DNA of 64,000 nt from Akebia trifoliata (Eukaryota > Streptophyta > Magnoliopsida > Ranunculales > Lardizabalaceae), in NCBI GenBank assembly GCA_017979445.1, contig CM030708.1, forward strand, positions 35,654,721 to 35,718,720. The letters are read 5' to 3'. The translations under genes were made by a program, and so were the position numbers. Within the stretch, counting starts at the first letter, position 1. Each line of letters starts with the position of its first letter. Shown in pieces: positions 49,089 to 58,129 of this stretch. The notes below the pieces were generated by a model that was not told the DNA's origin, ran no database searches, and was given only the letters and a program-made list of their open reading frames with translations.

Positions 49089-52000
49089 CTACATAATGGA
49101 ACTAAGTCCCATATTCACTACATGATCCTTGAATTTCAATGGTGGCATGCCTTTAGTCAAAGGATCAGCGATCATCAATTCAGTGCTAACGTGCTCAATG
49201 ACCACTTTCTTTTCTTTGACACGTTCCCTTACAACTAAATACTTAATGTCGATATGTTTACTTCGACTTCCACTTTTGTTGTTTTTAGCCATGAAAACAG
49301 CAGCTGAATTGTCGCAATACATTCTTAATGGCCTAGAGATAGAATCCATAATTCTAAGCCCACATATGAAACTCTTAAGCCATACACCATGCGAAGTAGC
49401 CTCAAAACAAGAAACGAACTCGGCTTCCACAGTGGAAGTGGCAGTCAAGGTCTGCTTGGCACTTCTCCATGATACAGCTCCACCAGCCATCATAAAAATG
49501 TAACCTGATGTTGATTTACGTGAATCAACACAACCAGCAAAGTCCGAATCTGAGTAACCAATAACTTCCAGATTGTCCGTCCGTCTATACATAAGCATGT
49601 AATCCTTAGTTCCTTGAAGATACCTCATCACTTTCTTTGCAGCTCTCCAGTGGTCTAAACCTGGATTACTCTGATATCGTCCCAACATCCCCACAACAAA
49701 TGCAATGTCAGGTCTTGTGCAGACCTGAGCATACATTAGGCTTCCGACAGCAGAAGCATATGGAATGTTTTTCATTTGTTCCCTCTCAAGATCGTTCTTC
49801 GGGCATTGGTTCAAATTGAACTTATCACCCTTCACAATGGGAGCAACACTTGGTGAACAATCCTTCATCCGAAATCTCTCTAAAACCTTATTGATATAGG
49901 TTTCCTGCGACAGACCCAAGATACCTCGAAATCTGTCTCTATGGATCTTAATGCCAATGACATAAGACGCCTCACCCATATCCTTCATATCAAAGTTTTT
50001 AGAGAGGAATTGTTTCACCTCATGCAGCAAACCCTTATCATTGGTTGCTAGCAAAATATCATCCACATATAAAACAAGAAAACAAATTTTACTCCCACTG
50101 ACCTTCTGGTATATACATTGATCCATAATATTTTCTACAAAACCAAATGAAGAAATTACATTATGGAATTTTAAATACCATTGACGGGATGCTTGTTTTA
50201 AACCGTATATGGATTTCTTAAGCTTGCAAACCAATTGCTCACCATCACTAGAGGGGAATCCTTCAGGTTGTTTCATGTAAACCTCCTCCTCTAGATCTCC
50301 ATTAAGAAATGTCGTTTTCACATCCATTTGTTGCAATTCTAAGTCAAAATGGGCTACTAATGCCAAAATAGCACGCAAGGAATCTTTCTTAGATACAGGA
50401 GAAAAAGTCTCCGTATAATCGATTCCTTCCTTCTGAGTGAATCCCTTAGCAACGAGTCTTGCCTTGTATCTCTCAATGTTGCCTAATGAGTCTTTCTTTG
50501 TCTTAAAGACCCATTTACAACCAATGACTTTTGCACTATTAGGCAACTCAACAAGGTTCCAAACTCCGTTACTCTTCATAGAATTCATCTCTTCCTCCAT
50601 GGCATTGTACCATAATTCTGATTCTTTACAACTCATGGCTTGCGAAAAAGATTCAGGATCATTTTCGGCTCCAATGTTGTAGTCAGATTCTTGCAGATAC
50701 ACAACATAATCACCAGAAATTGCTGACTTCTTAGTTCTAGCAGATCTTCTTAATGTCGCACCATCATCTTCCTCGGAAGTATGAGGTTCAACTCGTTGTT
50801 CAGAAGTTTCAAGCAACTCTTGAACAACCTGATCTACCGGAATGTTGTCAACAGCTTGTGGAACTTCAATGATTGATTGTTCAACACCAGTTTGTACTTG
50901 AGGGGCGTTGTGAACAATAACCAATCTATCACCTGAAGTGGAAGGTTGAGACTCTGAATGATCATTCTCAGAACCAATAGTCCTGATTTGATCGCTCCCA
51001 CTGATCAAGTCATTTTCAAGAAACTTTGCATTTCTTGATTCCACAATCCCAGTACTGTAAGATGGACAAAAAAATCTGTAACCTTTAGACCTTTTAGCAT
51101 ATCCAATGAAATACCCACTAATGGTCCTTGGGTCCAATTTCTTTTCTTGTGGATTATAAATTCTTACTTCAGACGGACATCCCCAAACGCGCATATGTCG
51201 CAAACTTGGTTTCCAACCTTTCCATAATTCAAATGGTGTTTTAGAAACAGCCTTGGTTGGAACTCGGTTTAATATATACACTGCCGTCTTAAGTGCTTCA
51301 GCCCACAAGGAATTAGAAAGATTAGAGTTGCTTAGCATACTCCGCACCATGTCCAATAATGTTCGATTTCTTCTTTCTGCTACACCATTCTGATCCGGTG
51401 AACCAGGCATGGTGTATTGGGCAACAATCCCATGCTCTTGAAGAAACTTTGCAAATGGCCCAGGTGCTTGTCCATTCTCTGTGTATCTACCATAATATTC
51501 TCCACCTCTATCTGATCTCACGATCTTAATTTGTTTGCCGCATTGTTTCTCTACTTCAGCCTTAAAGATTTTAAAGGCATCTAATGCTTCGTTCTTGTTA
51601 TGAAGCATGTAGAGATACATATATCGTGAATAATCATCTATGAAGGAGATGAAGTATTTCTGACCATGTGAATCCATGTCTGGACTACATATATCAGTAT
51701 GTATGATTTCTAATATGGCCGAACTCCTATTAGCACCTTTCTTTGACTTGTTGGTCTGCTTTCCCTTTATGCAGTTCACACAAGTCTCAAAATCAGTAAA
51801 ATCTAGAGTACTAAGTACCCCATCATTTACTAATCTTTTAATCCTCTCTATAGAGATATGACCTAATCTCCGGTGCCATAATGTAGAGGAATCCTCATTA
51901 ACAACACATCTTTTAGTGCCAGTTTGAACATGCATAGCATTATAAGTGGTATTGTTTTGTAAATTAATGCAGTAAAGACCATCAGACAAAATACCATTCC

Positions 52001-52580
52001 CAACACAATCAGATTTATAAAATAAATCAAATGATATTTCTGAAAAGTGAAAGGAATATCCAAAAGGTACAAGTCTTGAAACTGAAATCAAGTTTCTAGA
52101 AAAACTTGGAACATAAAAGGTCTTTTTTAATTCTAAAACAAAACCACTACTTAAAGTTAAACAGCATGTCCCTGCAGCCTCCACATGTGAGCCCATCTTG
52201 TTTCCGGATAAGATGCTTTGCTCACTTCCCACTGGCTTCCTTAGGTTTTGTAAACCCTGCAAGGAATTCGAAATGTGGATTGTTGATCCAGAATCAATCC
52301 ACCATGTGTTAATATTTACATTAGCCATATTAGATTCATAACAAACAAATGAGATTGAATTACCTTTATCCTCAAGCCATTTCTTAAATTTGGCGCATTC
52401 CTTCTTCACGTGTCCCGTCTTTTTACAGAAGAAACACTTGGAATTTTTCTTGATATCAGCTTGGGGAGGTATTTTACCTTTCCCTTTCTGATTAACCTGA
52501 AATTTGCCCTTTCCTCGCGTAGCCAGCATTGCACTCTCACCCAGTTCCATCATTAGCCTTCCTTCCTTCCTCTTGAACAC
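49089..52580 (-). CDS. Copia pol polyprotein (with gag zinc knuckle)
   Basis: One open frame of 1163 codons. In order it shows the zinc knuckle CFFCKKTGHVKKEC (about 49-62), the aspartic protease site WWIDSGST (about 92-99) and the pre-integrase segment LWHRRLGH. Next comes the integrase core (TDICSPDMD, then SDRGGEY), the Copia reverse transcriptase with YVDDILLA, and RNase H (GYSDSDFAGC, VEAEF, YCDNSAA). It ends MGLSSIM at a stop at 49089. All catalytic signatures that I can see are present. It overlaps the gag frame by 44 bases in a different frame, and its first codons continue the gag C-terminus. The apparent start Met is therefore not a true start. Confidence 0.93.
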   Translation of the reverse strand: MFKRKEGRLMMELGESAMLATRGKGKFQVNQKGKGKIPPQADIKKNSKCFFCKKTGHVKKECAKFKKWLEDKGNSISFVCYESNMANVNINTWWIDSGSTIHISNSLQGLQNLRKPVGSEQSILSGNKMGSHVEAAGTCCLTLSSGFVLELKKTFYVPSFSRNLISVSRLVPFGYSFHFSEISFDLFYKSDCVGNGILSDGLYCINLQNNTTYNAMHVQTGTKRCVVNEDSSTLWHRRLGHISIERIKRLVNDGVLSTLDFTDFETCVNCIKGKQTNKSKKGANRSSAILEIIHTDICSPDMDSHGQKYFISFIDDYSRYMYLYMLHNKNEALDAFKIFKAEVEKQCGKQIKIVRSDRGGEYYGRYTENGQAPGPFAKFLQEHGIVAQYTMPGSPDQNGVAERRNRTLLDMVRSMLSNSNLSNSLWAEALKTAVYILNRVPTKAVSKTPFELWKGWKPSLRHMRVWGCPSEVRIYNPQEKKLDPRTISGYFIGYAKRSKGYRFFCPSYSTGIVESRNAKFLENDLISGSDQIRTIGSENDHSESQPSTSGDRLVIVHNAPQVQTGVEQSIIEVPQAVDNIPVDQVVQELLETSEQRVEPHTSEEDDGATLRRSARTKKSAISGDYVVYLQESDYNIGAENDPESFSQAMSCKESELWYNAMEEEMNSMKSNGVWNLVELPNSAKVIGCKWVFKTKKDSLGNIERYKARLVAKGFTQKEGIDYTETFSPVSKKDSLRAILALVAHFDLELQQMDVKTTFLNGDLEEEVYMKQPEGFPSSDGEQLVCKLKKSIYGLKQASRQWYLKFHNVISSFGFVENIMDQCIYQKVSGSKICFLVLYVDDILLATNDKGLLHEVKQFLSKNFDMKDMGEASYVIGIKIHRDRFRGILGLSQETYINKVLERFRMKDCSPSVAPIVKGDKFNLNQCPKNDLEREQMKNIPYASAVGSLMYAQVCTRPDIAFVVGMLGRYQSNPGLDHWRAAKKVMRYLQGTKDYMLMYRRTDNLEVIGYSDSDFAGCVDSRKSTSGYIFMMAGGAVSWRSAKQTLTATSTVEAEFVSCFEATSHGVWLKSFICGLRIMDSISRPLRMYCDNSAAVFMAKNNKSGSRSKHIDIKYLVVRERVKEKKVVIEHVSTELMIADPLTKGMPPLKFKDHVVNMGLSSIM

Positions 52581-53049
52581 ATATGGTCATGAGTTCATTA
52601 ATTGACCATTTGTCTTTATGTGTGTTGTAAGAGATTTTGAAGGGCCCGTATTGATGCGGAAGGGTATTCAAAATGTAGTGCACCAGAAAGGACTCCGACA
52701 TTTCAACCTCGAGATTCTTTAATTGAGCCGCAATATCCCTCATATGCATGATGTGCTCACGCACACCTTTGACATTTGTGAGCCTTAGGGATGAGAACTT
52801 CATGATTAGGGTACTTGCGAGAGCCTTTTCTGAAGTGACGAATTGATCATCAATGGCTTTCAGCAAGTCCCGAACATTATCATGCTGATCTACAGAACCA
52901 CGAATACCAGCAGAGATTTTTGTCTTAATGAACATTACGCTGAGGCGATTAGATCGCTCCCATTTTTCATAAAGCGTAATGTCCGCTGTAGAGCTGGTAT
53001 CGGAAATTGCAGGTGGTTCGTCTTTCCTAATAGCATAATCAATGTCCAT
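52537..53049 (-). CDS. Copia gag (capsid region)
   Basis: A 170-codon frame starting MDIDYAIRKDEPP. It includes the conserved gag stretch (SESFLVHYILNTLPHQY) and DKWSINELMTICVQEEG. The frame stays open upstream to about 53170 and still reads as gag-like protein there (ELKGDNYKVWKERILLHLGW), but has no Met in that part. The true start may be supplied by splicing of the leader (a TTTATGCAG acceptor lies nearby) or may have been lost. The 3' end runs out of frame in a GGAA repeat just before the zinc knuckle. Confidence 0.85.
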   Translation of the reverse strand: MDIDYAIRKDEPPAISDTSSTADITLYEKWERSNRLSVMFIKTKISAGIRGSVDQHDNVRDLLKAIDDQFVTSEKALASTLIMKFSSLRLTNVKGVREHIMHMRDIAAQLKNLEVEMSESFLVHYILNTLPHQYGPFKISYNTHKDKWSINELMTICVQEEGRKANDGTG

Positions 53050-53099
53050 CCATCCTAAATGAAGGAGAATTCTCTCTTTCCATACTTTATAGTTATCAC

Positions 53100-54406
53100 C
53101 TTTTAATTCGGGAATATCACATCGGATATCAGAAAAATTCGCAGTTTGTGAAGCTGCATAAATTAAAAATTACATGTTTATGTTAAAATTGAGACCTAAA
53201 TTATTTCATGTTTTACCAATGTAAATCATGCTTAAAAAATTGAGTCTAATGATTAAAAATTACCTGTGGGCTAAATTTTAATTCAAAAGATTCAATCATT
53301 CTTTATGATAGAATAAATCAAATTATTTACTTAATTCGTAATTATACAAGATATATATTCTATCTTAGATTAAATTTTATGATAAAACTACCAAATTATT
53401 AATTCATAATTCCTGTGGGTAAGTTATGAATAATTTGATATTTTATCCTAATTAATTATATAAATATAATAAAATTTTCTGTGGGATAAAATTTATTATA
53501 TTAAGTATAATTAATTACAATTAATGTCTAAATAAACTTTATGTGATCCTAATTAATTATAGTTTTGTTTAATTAAAGATGCTGTGGCTATTCTCTAATT
53601 AACTAAAATTATATGGATCACTTAGACATTATTCATTTATGCTTAAAAATTATTTTGCATAAAAAAAAAATAACTGAAAATAACATGTCATTATTATGCA
53701 TAATCAATCCTATAATTTTAAGCATAAATTTTCATCCAAAATTTTGCATAATTAATTTAAGCAGAATAATTAATTCATGCAAACACATAACACATATAAA
53801 TCTGAATAAATTGCATACAATTAAACAAACTGAAGATCATATGCAAAAATAAATAAATAAATAAATAAAAGATAGGCACGTTACTAAATAAATGCCTAAA
53901 CAATTATAGAAATTATTTTATTTATTTATTTTATTTATACATTTTATCTTCTTCAATTTTCAGTCTATCCGAAATCTATCCGATTTGTATCTGATTTAGA
54001 TCCGATATCTATCCGATATGGATCCGATTTCTATCTGATATCTATCCGATTTTTATCCGATATCTATCAGATTTGAATCTAATACAATTCATCAGATAAA
54101 ACTCCAAAAGATTGTTTAAAAAAATTATATAGAAATTAGAAATCTAATTTCTCAACTGATTTCTATCCGAATTTTATTTGATTTGTATCCGATTTCTATC
54201 CGATACAACTCAGTAGCCAAAATCGGTCTTCAAATCAACATTTTAATATAGTTTAAAAATACAGAAATTTTAGAAATCCATTATCCTTATGATTTCTAAC
54301 ATTAATAAGCATTAAAATAAAAATTTTATCCAAAATCCGAGAATCATGAATTTCGGAATGCAATAAAATAAAATAATAAATAAATATCAAGGCAGAGATT
54401 ATGGAT
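53100..54406 (-). other. AT-rich 5' leader of the Copia element
   Basis: About 1.3 kb between the primer-binding site and gag, without long open frames. From about 53960 to 54205 it contains a degenerate short tandem repeat built on TATCCGAT (ATCGGATA on the element's sense strand). Nearer gag lie repeated CTGTGGG...AAATTTTA blocks at about 53262, 53412 and 53480. Confidence 0.75.
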
Positions 54407-54418
54407 GCTCTGATACCA
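54407..54418 (-). promoter_or_regulatory. Primer-binding site for initiator Met tRNA
   Basis: TGGTATCAGAGC on the minus strand lies two bases inside the 5' LTR. It is the standard complement of the plant initiator-tRNA(Met) 3' end, used to prime minus-strand DNA. Confidence 0.9.
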
Positions 54419-54420
54419 AA

Positions 54421-54863
54421 TGTTAGATTAAAATCCAAATCTAACATATTGATTCTCAAATAAATGCGGAAATAAATCAAGAGAATCAAAACTGAAAATG
54501 CCCAAAATTTGTATAAATACCTCCCGCCATTGATTTCACCCTCTTACGCTGAAGATCCGTCGATCTCGATTTGGTACTTCCAAAACTTTGATTCACTCCT
54601 TAGATGGTGTAAAAATGAAGGAGATTGAGAGAGTGAGTAGTTTTGGGGACCAAACGGTTCCTTTTATAACCAAACTTGGTCGAGGCTTCCATCAAGCACT
54701 CGACCACGTTTTGGTTTGTTGCCACAAACCAGATCTGAAGTGGGTCACGTTTCTTAACTATAAGAAACGTGTTGAGACGAAGTGGACCACTATAAGGGAT
54801 CCGAAAAAATAGGGTTGTAAATGTGTGCGAAAAATAAGGGACAGTAGAGAATCGAGGATAACA
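54421..54863 (-). repeat. 5' LTR of the Copia element
   Basis: Begins TGTTAGATTAAAATCC and ends GAGGATAACA on the + strand. It is 443 bp, colinear with the 3' LTR. On the sense strand it carries the element's promoter. I did not assign a TATA box with confidence. Confidence 0.95.
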
Positions 54864-54868
54864 ACTCA

Positions 54869-55841
54869 ATCTTAGAAAAAAAAATAATAAAAAAAGTAAA
54901 GTATGTTATGTGTAATTATATTAATCAATGTACTATAACAAATAAAAAAAATTAGCGTGGCAATAGAAATTCCCAAAATGCATCTACTAATTTGTAAAGC
55001 AAAATGTGTTTAGAGATACTAATTGAAAATATTTGGCAGTTGATGTTGATGTTTTACTTGTAAAAATATTAACTACAAAGATTGATGTGCCTACGACTAG
55101 TTTGTGAATTTTTTTTTTTTTTTTGCTTTTATTCCTCTTATATTGAAGTTCAACAACGTTATCTATTTAGCATATAAAATTTGAAATCTAATTCATTAGG
55201 ATATATGATTACTTTGGATTGGGATCAGAGTTATTGCTTCATAAATTAGAATTGGGATAAAATTAATGTGATAAAATATATCATATTTTTATGTAACCAT
55301 GACTTAATGTAAGTGATCCAATCCGGTCCAAATAAATGAAGCTTAGATCTAATTAAATTCTTATTGGATCGGCACATATTTAGTATCAATCTGATTCGAA
55401 CCTGATCCATCGACAACCCCTGATTTGACGCACCTCATCTAACCACAATTTGTGAGGAAAAGATCTTTCCTCTCATAAATTAGATTGAGTGAGGTGGAAA
55501 CCAAAATGGACTAATTAAAACCTTTTAATCTTATTAAATGGATCACGAGGACAAGTGTGACACTTTTTAAAGAAGTTAAAAAAAAATGCGTATTTTGCTT
55601 TTGGAAAAGAGATACTATCCTCCAACGACGTTTGAGAAGAAAAGATATTTGTAAGGAACTAGGGATTACCTTCCTCCAACGACGTTTGAGATATAAGTGG
55701 AGGGGCATGTTTGGAATTTTACCCTTGCTAAAGCACTATTAATATAGATCATATTTGCAAAAATCTCTTCTTGTTATCCAAAACATGATACCCATTCTCA
55801 AGTCTCAACTCTCTACTCTCAACTCTCAACTCTCAACTGAT
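54869..55841 (+). other. Flank and probable promoter/5' UTR of the DUF1685-type gene
   Basis: No gene seen. TACCTTCCTCCAACGACGTTTGAGA-type sequence occurs twice near 55610-55700 (CTCCAACGACGTTTGAGA, about 55619 and 55674). Just before the coding start is a run of CTCAACT repeats (about 55805-55838), typical of a pyrimidine-rich leader. Confidence 0.4.
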
Positions 55842-57010
55842 ATGAGTTCTGATGACAACATGACCATCCACTCATCATCTATGCATGAATGTGATGATGA
55901 TGATCATCATCATCATAAACATCAAACCCTCAACTTGTCTAGGCTCTCCATATGTACTATCACTAACAGTGACAATGATGATGATGATGATGATGATGAC
56001 ATGAGCATGTTCATGTCATTTTTATCGGTCGAGGGCTCAGATGGTGACGCGGACGAAGACTTATCCGATGACAAAGAGGGTAAGGAAGTATCAGATGAGT
56101 CGTCAGATTCCGATAAGGTAAAGGGTTGGTTGTCTGTGCCGTCGACACCAGCAAGACGGAGGAGGGGAGGTGGTGGTGGTGGGTGTGAAAATGAAGATGA
56201 TGAACAAGGCATGGTGGTACAGAAGAAAGAGTATGGTAGTGAGAACGAAGTTGAAAACAAAACGAGGAGGAGAAGAGCTGCGAGAGAGAAATGGCTAGAT
56301 AGAGCTTGGGAGGAGAAGAAGAAGTACTGGAGAGCCATGGATGACAACTACCAGCTCATCAGTGCTACTCATCAAAGGAGAGGGTCTAATGATGGAGATG
56401 GAGATGGAGATGGAGATGGAGATGGAGATGGAGATGGAAATGGAAATGGAAGGAGGAGGTCCTTGAGTTGTGTGGACATGGAGGAAGTAAAAGCCTGTAG
56501 AGATCTTGGATTTGAGAGGATGCCTAGTCGTATTTCCATGTCCGGTAATTCCACCATCGAAAGTCCTAGTAGTGGTGGGAATTCCCCTATTTCTACTTGG
56601 AGAATCTCCAGTCCTGGTGAGTCCCCTAATTTAATCTCTCTTTCTTTCTTTCTTTCTTTCTTTAGTTTAGCTGATGAATGAAACAAGAGCTCAAAAATAC
56701 ATGTGTAATCAAAAGCTTATAAGAGGATTGTCGAATTAAAAACTACAAATTTTCATCCAAGAAATGGGTTGTGTGTGTGTGACTAAGATCATAAAATGTT
56801 ATGTGACAAATGACCTAATCAAAATATGGTATTTTGGCCTTTCTGACTTCTAAATGAATAGGAGTAGAACTCATAACTGATGAAGTAATGTTGTTGTTGT
56901 TGTTTAATTGATGGGATTCAGGTGATGACCCAAGAGACGTTAAGGCTCGGCTCAAGGTATGGGCACAGGCGGTGGTGCTAGCCTCTTCTGCCTCTGGCCA
57001 CTCGAGCTGA
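55842..57010 (+). CDS. DUF1685-type plant protein
   Basis: Exons 55842..56616 and 56922..57010 join in phase at CCAGTCCTG|GTGAG...TTCAG|GTGATG to give 287 aa. DMEEVKACRDLGFE in the C-terminal third, and SSPG|DDPRDVKARLKVWAQAV across the splice, match the two blocks I associate with DUF1685 family proteins, whose function is not established. The rest is acidic and low complexity: an 8-Asp run near residue 46, a Gly run after RRRR, and a long Asp-Gly repeat. A basic, Trp-containing segment (REKWLDRAWEEKKKYWRAM) may be helical. I chose Met 55842 because the 29 codons upstream, from 55755, are a CTCAACT leader repeat. A nuclear location is possible from the basic clusters but unproven. Confidence 0.8.
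55975..55999 (+). repeat. GAT trinucleotide repeat in coding sequence
   Basis: Eight or so GAT codons in a row encode poly-Asp in the DUF1685-type gene, so the count may vary between alleles without breaking the frame. Confidence 0.85.
56393..56447 (+). repeat. GGAGAT hexamer repeat in coding sequence
   Basis: A GGAGAT tandem repeat, passing into GGAAAT, encodes alternating Gly-Asp then Gly-Asn. The unit is a multiple of three, so length changes keep the frame. Confidence 0.9.
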
Positions 57011-58129
57011 CTCACTGACTTAACTAACTATGTTTACATTTATACAGACGAGTAAAAGAGTGTTCGTTCTTTCGGATCACATACCGAGTGATTGTGATTT
57101 ACTAGTGTAGTATCAGCTAATCCTTTGTAAATACCAGTAGCATGGATTATTGAGACAATAGGCTATAAAGAGAGAGAGGGTTTTTATTTTATTAGTTTGA
57201 ATTGCCACATGTTGTGGTCTTTTACATTGTTTTGTTATTGGTTTGGGGTCTCCAGTGATCACATGGTCATGGGTTTTATAGAGGTTTGTTTATTATAACA
57301 ATGATTTAGTAAGTTTGTTGGTTGCTTACTTGGTGTTCGAGTTGAAAGTGACCTCAGATTTCCTTTTTCTTTTCCTATGTGGGGACGAATTAACATAAAT
57401 ACCAGATTATGAACTGTGTTGAACAAGTTAAAACCCTAAATTCCTTCTGGATTATCTTGTTCTGATCAAGAAGGGAACAATCATCTACAAACCATGATTC
57501 TCAGGTCTCCTAGTAGGTCGTAGTGTTGCACTATTAACATAATCTCGTATTTGGTAGTAATATTTCGAAAATTAAGAAATGAAGGTATCTTCATTATTGG
57601 AAAACCCACAAGAAAATCATTCCAATTATTGACAGTCTATCAAAAACCCAAGTAACTAGGAAATCAATCCTATGAGCAACTCGGGAGCATCTAGTACAGT
57701 CAGACTGGAGGATACTAGATTGGCCGTTCCCTCCTTGATTTGGGTTTTACTCATTCACAAAGAAAATCTTAACTGGGATACGCCTGGATATCATTGAGTA
57801 TTTGATGATCTCATATCCAAAACTGCCACATGGGCATTAACCCTTTCAAAGGGATAGTACACCAAAACCCAATCAAGCAGACATCGCAACATTCATCATT
57901 CAAAGTTATGAGTTCATAGAACAGTTATTACAGGAACACATGAAAACTTCCATTATGAAATTCTCGCTCTCAGTTCGGCAAAACTGCACCTAATATTTCT
58001 CATCTCTTTTTTTGGAATTGAACAAAAAGAAATTTTATAATTCCAAAGGAATTGGGACGGACAATTGCAGCCTAGGTTTATTGAAATAAATAAATAAATC
58101 AATTAATATATAATATAACGTAATACATA
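57011..58129. other. Convergent intergenic space
   Basis: This lies between the 3' ends of the DUF1685-type gene (+) and the COQ8-like gene (minus). It probably contains both 3' UTRs. No coding sequence or repeat stands out. Confidence 0.45.

Larger units (their letters stand above)
48344..54863 (-). mobile_element. Nearly intact Copia (Ty1) LTR retrotransposon
   Basis: The 6.5-kb element has two 443-bp LTRs and is flanked by the 5-bp target duplication ACTCA (48339-48343 and 54864-54868). It reads on the minus strand. From its 5' end come LTR, primer-binding site, a long AT-rich leader (about 54.4 to 53.1 kb), gag, pol, polypurine tract, LTR. The order integrase before reverse transcriptase in pol defines Copia. 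The two LTRs differ at only three positions by my reading, so the insertion is recent. A frameshift between gag and pol is the only obvious lesion. Confidence 0.96.

Noticed and set aside
49089..53049. Endogenous pararetrovirus instead of a retrotransposon
   Set aside because: LTRs, a 5-bp target duplication, an integrase core and the integrase-before-reverse-transcriptase order identify a Copia element.
55755..55841. Upstream Met for the DUF1685-type protein
   Set aside because: The extra 29 codons are a CTCAACT repeat typical of a leader. The next Met (55842) is the better start, though the upstream one is not excluded.
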